NCBI RefSeq assembly: GCF_013373795.3
Contig: NZ_CP088022.1
Coordinates: 3,782,001 to 3,846,000, forward strand
Length of the DNA stretch: 64,000 bases
Source: Bradyrhizobium quebecense
Lineage (GTDB): Bacteria; Pseudomonadota; Alphaproteobacteria; Rhizobiales; Xanthobacteraceae
Reading direction: 5' to 3'
Shown: positions 58,881 through 64,000 of the stretch, in pieces
Layout: each line of letters starts with the position of its first letter
Position numbering within the stretch: the first letter of the stretch is position 1
The notes under the pieces: model-generated
Databases searched by the model: none
What the model was told of the DNA's origin: nothing
The model's input: only the letters and a program-made list of their open reading frames with translations
Program-made: the position numbers and the translations under genes

Positions 58881-59551
58881 GCGAACGGCGTCCCGCGGCG
58901 TCCACTCCTGACGGCGTCGTCCTGCTGCACGGCATCAGCAGGACGGCGCGCTCGTTTCGCAGGATGGAGCTGGCGCTCAGGGATGCCGGTTTTGCCACCC
59001 TCAATCTCGACTATGACAGCCGGCGCAAAGGACTCGATGCGCTGGCCGAAGATATCCATCCTCCGCTCGATCGCTTCGCGCAGAGCCTCGACGGCTCCGT
59101 GCACTTCGTCTGCCATTCGATGGGCGGCCTGCTCGCACGCGTCTACCTCGCACGACATCGCCCGGCGCGGCTCGGCCGCGTCGTAATGCTGGGCACGCCG
59201 AACGGCGGCAGCGAGATCGCCGACCGCCTGAAGCACCTCGCGGCCTATCGCGCCTTCTTCGGCCCGGCCGGCCAGCAGCTCGTCACCCGCCGCGATGCCG
59301 CGACCAGCGCGCTGCTGCCGACGATCGATTATTGCGCCGGCATCATCGCCGGCAACCGCTCGGTCTATCCTATCACGTCGATGGGACTGCCGCGGCCGCA
59401 TGACGGCCGCGTGTCGATTGCCAACACCCGGCTCGACGGCATGGCCGATCACATCGTGATCCGCACCTCGCATCCCTGGCTGGTACGCAACCGCGAGGCG
59501 ATCGCGCAGACGCTTGTGTTTTTGCGGAATGGGAAGTTCGCAAAGGCGTAA
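58877..59551 (+). CDS. Alpha/beta-fold hydrolase (lipase-like)
   Basis: This 224-residue protein starts with a GTG that overlaps the crotonase stop (GTGA), so it is translationally coupled. It has HGISRT as the oxyanion region and Ser in CHSMGGLLARVYL, with a late His in MADHIVIRTSHPW. It resembles short triacylglycerol lipase/EstA-type cytosolic esterases. No signal peptide. The substrate is unknown. Confidence 0.85.
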
Positions 59552-59552
59552 C

Positions 59553-59707
59553 CGTCATTGCGAGGAGCCAACGGGTCCGGCCTTCGGCCGGCCCGATGAT
59601 AAACTCCGCGACGAAGCAATCCATGCCTTCCACACGGTGAGCATGGATTGCTTCGTGGAGCCTGTCATCGGGCGCGCGTTCGCGCGACCCGTTGGCTTGC
59701 AATGACG
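59553..59707. repeat. Composite dispersed palindromic repeat
   Basis: CGTCATTGCGAGGAGCCAAC and GTTGGCTTGCAATGACG bound it, and GAAGCAATCCATG pairs with CATGGATTGCTTCG in the middle. GGGTCCGGCCTTCGGCCGGCCC and CGGGCGCGCGTTCGCGCGACCCG make two side hairpins. It is related to the shorter repeat at 26511-26594. Confidence 0.8.
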
Positions 59708-59712
59708 AACTA

Positions 59713-60684
59713 CTACATCATCAACGCCACACGGCCGATCGCCTTGCGCTCAATCAGGAGCCGCATCGCCTTCGCGTAGTCCTCCAGCGGCAGCCGGTGC
59801 GAGATATTTGGCCGCACCCGGCCGGCCTCGGCCCATTCGCTCAGCGCCTTGACCCTGACCTCGCCGAGCGCGGGGTCCTTCCGCACTGCCTCGCCGGCGC
59901 GAACGCCGAGCACGCTCGCCCCCTTGATCATCAGGAGGTTGGTGCGGGCAAGGCCGATGCCGCCGGTGAAGCCGACGACGAGAATCCGCGCGCCCCAGTT
60001 GATGCAGCGCATCGAGTTCTCGAACACCTCGCCGCCGACGGGATCGAACACGACATCGGCGCCGCGGCCGTCGGTGAGACGCTTGACCGCATCGCGGAAC
60101 GGCTCACGCGCGTAGAGCACAAGATGTTCCGCGCCACGTTCTTTAGCAATCGCAAGCTTCTCCTCGGAAGAGGCCGCAGCGATCACGGTGGCGCCGAGCA
60201 GCTTGCCGATCTCGACCGCGGCAAGCCCGACGCCGCCGCCGGCGCCATGCACCAGCAGCACCTCGCCCGGCTTGATCTGCCCACGGTCGATCAGCGCATG
60301 ATACGCCGTGCCGTGCGCGGCAAGGAAGGTCGCGCCTTCCGCATAGTCGAAGGTCGACGGCACCGGCACGAGCTGCGATGGCGTCGCGACGGTCTCATCG
60401 CAATAGGCGCCAAAGCGCATCTTGACGATTACCTTGGCGCCGACGGCGACGCCGGCAGCTTCATTGACCTCAACGACATCGCCGGCAGCCTCCGAGCCCG
60501 GCGTGAACGGCAGCGGCGGCTTGAGCTGGTACTCGCCGGCGGCCATCAGGATGTCGGGAAAATTGATCCCGGCGGCACGGATCGCGACGCGCACCTGCCC
60601 CGGCTGCAAAGGCACCGAGGCAAAATTCTCGAGCTGAAGGCGCTCCGGCGGGCCGAGCTCACGGCAAACGACGGCTTTCGGCAT
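59713..60684 (-). CDS. NADPH:quinone oxidoreductase-type MDR protein
   Basis: This 323-residue reductase has the zinc-free MDR layout (GINFPDILMAAGEYQ), the Rossmann motif VLLVHGAGGGVGLAAVEIGK and AHGTAYHALIDRG. It uses NADPH to reduce quinones or enones. It overlaps by one base the stop of the DsbA-family gene (TGATG), so it is downstream in the same operon. Confidence 0.9.
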   Translation of the reverse strand: MPKAVVCRELGPPERLQLENFASVPLQPGQVRVAIRAAGINFPDILMAAGEYQLKPPLPFTPGSEAAGDVVEVNEAAGVAVGAKVIVKMRFGAYCDETVATPSQLVPVPSTFDYAEGATFLAAHGTAYHALIDRGQIKPGEVLLVHGAGGGVGLAAVEIGKLLGATVIAAASSEEKLAIAKERGAEHLVLYAREPFRDAVKRLTDGRGADVVFDPVGGEVFENSMRCINWGARILVVGFTGGIGLARTNLLMIKGASVLGVRAGEAVRKDPALGEVRVKALSEWAEAGRVRPNISHRLPLEDYAKAMRLLIERKAIGRVALMM

Positions 60685-61295
60685 CAGGCGGCTCGTGCCT
60701 TGAGGCGGCCCAGCGCCTCGCGGATCAGCGGCAGGCGATCGTTGCCGAAATACATGTCGGTCTTGTCGAGATAGATCGTGGGCGAGCCGAAGCCGCCGCG
60801 CGCCATCACCTCCTCGGTGTTGGCCTTTAGCTCGTCCTTGATCGCCTGGTCGCCGATGCCGGCCAGGAATTGCGCCGGATCGATCCCGACCTTGCTGCAG
60901 ATCCCGGTCAGCACCGCATCCTGCGAGATGTCCTTGTCGTCACCCCAATAGGCCTCGAACACGGCGCGGACGAATGGCACCATCTTCTCGTTGCCGAGCC
61001 AGATGCAGCCGCGCATCGCCTTGACGCTGTTCACCGGGAACACGGTCGGCGGCATCTTGATCGCAAGGCCGGCCGAGCGCGCCCAGTCGGCGAGATCCTT
61101 TTTCATGTAGCGCGCCTTCAGCGGCACCGGCTTCTCGCGCTGCGCGTAGACCGACGGATTGACGGTGTTGAAGATGCCGCCGACCAGGATCGGCCGCCAG
61201 GTGATCGGCGCACCGAACTCCTTCGCGATCGGCTGGATGTTGTGCCAGGCCAGATAGGTCCACGGGCTGGAACAGTCGAAGAAGAATTCGATCAT
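60684..61295 (-). CDS. 2-hydroxychromene-2-carboxylate isomerase-family (DsbA-fold) protein
   Basis: This 203-residue protein has the kappa-GST/DsbA fold: IEFFFDCSSPWTYLAWHN at residues 2-19 has the glutathione-binding serine, and FGSPTIYLDKTDMYFGNDRL ends the domain. Family members isomerise 2-hydroxychromene-2-carboxylate with glutathione in naphthalene breakdown, but many are unassigned. It is co-transcribed with the quinone oxidoreductase. Confidence 0.9.
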   Translation of the reverse strand: MIEFFFDCSSPWTYLAWHNIQPIAKEFGAPITWRPILVGGIFNTVNPSVYAQREKPVPLKARYMKKDLADWARSAGLAIKMPPTVFPVNSVKAMRGCIWLGNEKMVPFVRAVFEAYWGDDKDISQDAVLTGICSKVGIDPAQFLAGIGDQAIKDELKANTEEVMARGGFGSPTIYLDKTDMYFGNDRLPLIREALGRLKARAA

Positions 61296-61338
61296 TGGCG
61301 TTTCCTTTTGTTATCGTGTTTGCAGCGCTGTATTTTCC

Positions 61339-61440
61339 CGTCATCCTGAGGTGGCCGCTTCTTCAGCGGCCCTCGAAGGATGGAGGGCCTCCGGCTCCGC
61401 ATCCTTCGAGGCTCGCAAGAGCTCGCACCTCAGGATGACG
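61339..61440. repeat. Dispersed palindromic repeat (CGTCATCCTGAGGTG class)
   Basis: CGTCATCCTGAGGTG at the left pairs with CACCTCAGGATGACG at the right, and the centre has CCTTCGAGGGAT-like stems with TTCAGCGGCC and CCTCCGGCTC. This class is very common between genes in Bradyrhizobium. It lies between two tandem leftward genes. Confidence 0.85.
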
Positions 61441-61444
61441 ATAC

Positions 61445-62149
61445 CTACTTCTTCTCGACCAACTCCTTCGCACGCTGGCCGAACATGTTCTTGCGTGATT
61501 CCTCGTCAAACGGCTCCTTGACGAATTTTCCGATCGCAAGGCCCGCCTGCACCTGCGGGCGGGCGCGCACGGTAGCGTACCAGCGCTTGATGTTCGGGTA
61601 ATCGTCGAGGGTAAAGCCCTGCGCCTTGTGGGTCATGGTCCAGGGGAAGCAGGCGATGTCCGCGATCGAATAATCATCTCCGGCGATATAGGCGCCGGTC
61701 TTGCCGAGCTGGCGGTCGAGCACGCCATAGAGCCGCGCGGTCTCGTCGCGGTAGCGCTCGATCGCGTAGGGAATCTTCTCAGCGGCATAGAGCGCGAAAT
61801 GGCCGTGCTGGCCGAGCATCGGCCCGAGGCCGCCCATCTGCCACATCACCCATTGGATGACGTTCGACCGCGCACGCAGCTCCCGCGACAGGAAACGGCC
61901 GGTCTTGTCGGCGAGATAGATCAGGATCGCGCCGGTCTCGAACACCGAGAACGGACCGCCGCCGTCGGCGGGCGCATGGTCGACGATCGCAGGGATACGA
62001 TTGTTTGGGCTGATCGCCAGGAATTCGGGCCGGAACTGCTCGCCGGCGCGGATGTTCACCGGGATCACCGTGTAGGGCAGCCCCAGTTCCTCCAGCATGA
62101 TCGAGATCTTCCAGCCGTTCGGCGTCGGCGCGTGGTGCAGGTCGATCAT
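61445..62149 (-). CDS. Glutathione S-transferase
   Basis: This 234-residue protein has the thioredoxin-like GST N-domain (about residues 1-85, HAPTPNGWKISIMLEELGLP and SPNNRIPAIVD, with a Ser/Asn-type site) and the helical C-domain (ending near 220). The motif SIADIACFPW is typical of the YghU/GstB-like group. It conjugates or reduces with glutathione; the substrate is unknown. I start it at the ATG at 62149, because the N-terminus up to 62215 is not conserved and lies over the upstream region of the divergent gene. Confidence 0.92.
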   Translation of the reverse strand: MIDLHHAPTPNGWKISIMLEELGLPYTVIPVNIRAGEQFRPEFLAISPNNRIPAIVDHAPADGGGPFSVFETGAILIYLADKTGRFLSRELRARSNVIQWVMWQMGGLGPMLGQHGHFALYAAEKIPYAIERYRDETARLYGVLDRQLGKTGAYIAGDDYSIADIACFPWTMTHKAQGFTLDDYPNIKRWYATVRARPQVQAGLAIGKFVKEPFDEESRKNMFGQRAKELVEKK

Positions 62150-62248
62150 CGGCGTCCACTTCCCCGTCACAAAGACTTTTGTTGTTCTGTACGTCCACCT
62201 TAGGACATGGCACACAGGCGCTCAATCAGAACCCACCGGGAGGCACCC

Positions 62249-63271
62249 ATGCTGTTTCCAACGACGATCGCAGGCTCCCTGCCGAAGCCGGAATGGCTCG
62301 CCGAGCCGAACATGCTGTGGGCGCCCTGGAAATCGGAAGGCGCCGAACTCGCCCGCGCCAAGCGCGATGCCACGGTGCTTGCGGTGAAACTGCAGGAAGA
62401 TGCCGGCGTCGACATCGTCACCGAGGGCGAGCAGGCGCGCCAGCACTTCGTGCACGGTTTTCTGGAGCGGATCGAGGGCATCGATTTCGCCCACAAGGTC
62501 GAGATGGGCATCCGCAAGGACCGCTATAAGGCCATGGTCCCGCAGGTGGTCGCGCCGCTGCAGCTCAAGGGCCGCGTCCATGAAAGCGAGGCGCGCGCGG
62601 CGCGCGCCCACACCAGGAACAGGCTGAAATTCACCCTGCCCGGCCCGATGACGATCATCGACACCATCGCCGACAAATATTATGGCGACCGCGTGAAGAT
62701 GGCGTTCGCCTTCGCCGAGCTGTTGAACCAGGAAGCCAAGGCTTTGCAGGCCGACGGCGTCGACATGATCCAGTTCGACGAGCCTGCCTTCAACGTCTAC
62801 ATGGACGAGGTCCGCGACTGGGGCATCAAGGCTTTGGAGTGCGCCGCCGAAGGCCTGACCTGCGCCACCGCCGTGCATATCTGCTACGGCTACGGCATCA
62901 AGGCCAACACCGACTGGAAGCAGACGCTCGGCGGCGAATGGCGGCAATATGAGGAGACCTTCCCGGTGATCGACAAGAGCACGATCCAGCAGGTCGCGAT
63001 CGAATGCCGCAACTCGAAGGTGCCGATCGAGCTGCTCGCCGCGCTCCCCGGCAAGATCGTGCAGGCCGGCGTGATCGACGTCGCCAGCGACGAGGTCGAG
63101 ACCGCGGAAGATGTCGTCAAGGTAATCGAGGCCGTCGCGAAACACGTGCCGAAGGGCAACATCATTGCGACCACCAATTGCGGCATGGCCCCGATGCGGC
63201 GGGACATCGCCGAAGCCAAGCTGATCGCGCTCGGCGACGGCGCGAAACTGGCAAGGCAGCGGCTGGCGTAG
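62249..63271 (+). CDS. MetE C-terminal-domain-like methyltransferase (cobalamin-independent methionine synthase family)
   Basis: This 340-residue protein corresponds to the C-terminal, zinc-bearing half of MetE. Candidate zinc ligands are His and Cys in AVHICYGYG and the Cys in TTNCGMAPM, with an acidic site in QFDEPAFNVY. Proteins of this size without the N-terminal MetE half transfer a methyl group from an unknown donor to homocysteine or a related thiol. I start it at the ATG at 62249, 6 bases after GGGAGG. It is divergent from the GST gene. Confidence 0.9.
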   Translation: MLFPTTIAGSLPKPEWLAEPNMLWAPWKSEGAELARAKRDATVLAVKLQEDAGVDIVTEGEQARQHFVHGFLERIEGIDFAHKVEMGIRKDRYKAMVPQVVAPLQLKGRVHESEARAARAHTRNRLKFTLPGPMTIIDTIADKYYGDRVKMAFAFAELLNQEAKALQADGVDMIQFDEPAFNVYMDEVRDWGIKALECAAEGLTCATAVHICYGYGIKANTDWKQTLGGEWRQYEETFPVIDKSTIQQVAIECRNSKVPIELLAALPGKIVQAGVIDVASDEVETAEDVVKVIEAVAKHVPKGNIIATTNCGMAPMRRDIAEAKLIALGDGAKLARQRLA

Positions 63272-63287
63272 GGACTACGCCCACAAA

Positions 63288-63911
63288 TCACCCCAAAACG
63301 GCCATCGCGCTCGGATGCAACACCGGCCGGTAGCCGGCCTGAAACGCACGGACGGTCGATGGCGGCGTCAGCAACATGGCGGGAGCGGTCGCATCGGACC
63401 GCTCGTAACCCGCGAACGACCAGCGCAAGGTCTCGCCACCGGCAACGAGGTAGCTCTCGCCGTTCGCCTGCACCATCGCGCCGTCAGGTAGCGCGGCGAG
63501 CGGCATCGGCAGCGGATGCAGCCGCTTCTTGCCGCGGTCGAGCCGCTCGGCATGCAGCCCTGCATCCATCGCCTTGGCGCTGAGATCGCTGACGCCGTTG
63601 CCCTGCTCCCACGCGGCACGAAACCGCTTGGCGTCGTCGCGGCGACAGTAGAAGCAGGGCCGGTGGCCGGCGGCGAATGCGGTCGCTTCATCGAGGAAGA
63701 ACAGCTCGGTCCAGCTCTGCCGGCTCATCACCTTGCGTCGCCGTCCCCTGAACTCGCAGACGCAGGTGAGCCAGGCCGGGCTCGACCAGCGCTTGTTCAG
63801 CAGTGTGCGGGTCGCCGGATCGTGGATGATGCCGCGATTGCCGGTGAAGGTGCCGCGGTGTTCGGTCGCAACGATGTCGCCGGTGGGCGTGACGCGGTTT
63901 TGCAGGGGCAT
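63288..63911 (-). CDS. Hypothetical protein with a CxxC pair
   Basis: This 207-residue protein has no domain I can name. It includes RGTFTGNRGIIHDPATRTLL, a Trp-rich region and RPCFYCRRDDAKRF, with a CxxC pair at about residues 94-97 that may bind a metal. Relatives are found in alphaproteobacteria. The start at 63911 (MPLQNRVTP) is chosen because codons upstream belong to the repeat at 63921-63965. Confidence 0.7.
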   Translation of the reverse strand: MPLQNRVTPTGDIVATEHRGTFTGNRGIIHDPATRTLLNKRWSSPAWLTCVCEFRGRRRKVMSRQSWTELFFLDEATAFAAGHRPCFYCRRDDAKRFRAAWEQGNGVSDLSAKAMDAGLHAERLDRGKKRLHPLPMPLAALPDGAMVQANGESYLVAGGETLRWSFAGYERSDATAPAMLLTPPSTVRAFQAGYRPVLHPSAMAVLG

Positions 63912-63920
63912 GCTTCTGAC

Positions 63921-63965
63921 TTCCCCCTCGCCCCGCTCTTGCGGGGAGAGGGTCGGGGTGAGGGG
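63921..63965. repeat. Dispersed repeat of the TPTLSPQERGE class
   Basis: CCCCTCGCCCCGCTCTTGCG and CGGGGAGAGGGTCGGGGTGAG are the two parts of this widespread proteobacterial repeat, which is often translated as LTPTLSPQERGE. It lies at the upstream side of the gene at 63288. Confidence 0.85.
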
Positions 63966-64000
63966 CTGTGTCCGCAAAGATAGTGAGAGATGAACTCGCG

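Overview
The window looks like a chromosomal segment of a Bradyrhizobium-like alphaproteobacterium (order Hyphomicrobiales). The support is a high-GC sequence with strong third-position GC, several classes of short palindromic intergenic repeats of the kind scattered through Bradyrhizobium/Rhodopseudomonas genomes, a gamma carbonic anhydrase, a CysE-DUF3126 neighbourhood, BTLCP and PilZ genes, many oligopeptide ABC-transporter and amidase genes, and small zinc-ribbon proteins. This assignment rests on recognition, not on a database search.

Layout. 1-3.1 kb: the end of a CoxMSL-type molybdenum hydroxylase locus (2Fe-2S and FAD subunits, leftward) beside a Tat-exported peptide-binding protein. 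3.3-5.5 kb: an SPFH-domain protein. 5.8-11.4 kb: an accessory island with an IS1182-type transposase remnant, an intact IS1380-family element (14-bp inverted repeats, CTAG target duplication), then a string of very small genes (three CxxC zinc-ribbon proteins, a frameshifted helical protein, a secreted protein behind an FNR/FixK-type box) around a Crp/Fnr regulator. The three zinc-ribbon genes share a similar leader sequence. 11.5-33.5 kb: mostly housekeeping or single-gene functions (metallohydrolase, patatin, dehydrogenase, flavin monooxygenases, PilZ, BTLCP, TetR with a FabA paralog, gamma carbonic anhydrase, CysE) plus short decayed genes and conspicuous inverted repeats.

33.7-38.5 kb: a LacI-family regulator with twin palindromic operators, divergent from a four-gene catabolic operon (intradiol dioxygenase, SDR, BKACE-family enzyme, zinc-free MDR reductase) of unknown substrate. 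38.5-39.9 kb: a secreted alpha/beta hydrolase divergent from an OhrR-like MarR regulator, with repeated TTATCGCGATAA sites between them. 40.1 kb: tRNA-Leu(UAA), followed by a phospholipase-D-like protein with a histone-H1-like tail.

43.3-57.9 kb: a coherent import and degradation cluster for peptides or acyl-amino acids. It holds a periplasmic binding protein, an M20 peptidase, a tandem glycine riboswitch in front of a D-amino-acid dehydrogenase/glycine-oxidase-like flavoprotein, an ArgE/DapE-like deacylase, Dpp-type permeases, a fused two-domain ATPase, an MlrC (M81) peptidase, a hippurate-hydrolase-like M20 enzyme and an amidase. The riboswitch suggests that glycine is released from, or present in, the substrate. 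58-64 kb: an enoyl-CoA hydratase, a lipase-like hydrolase, a quinone oxidoreductase with a DsbA-family isomerase, a GST, a MetE-like methyltransferase and an uncharacterised protein, separated by dispersed repeats.
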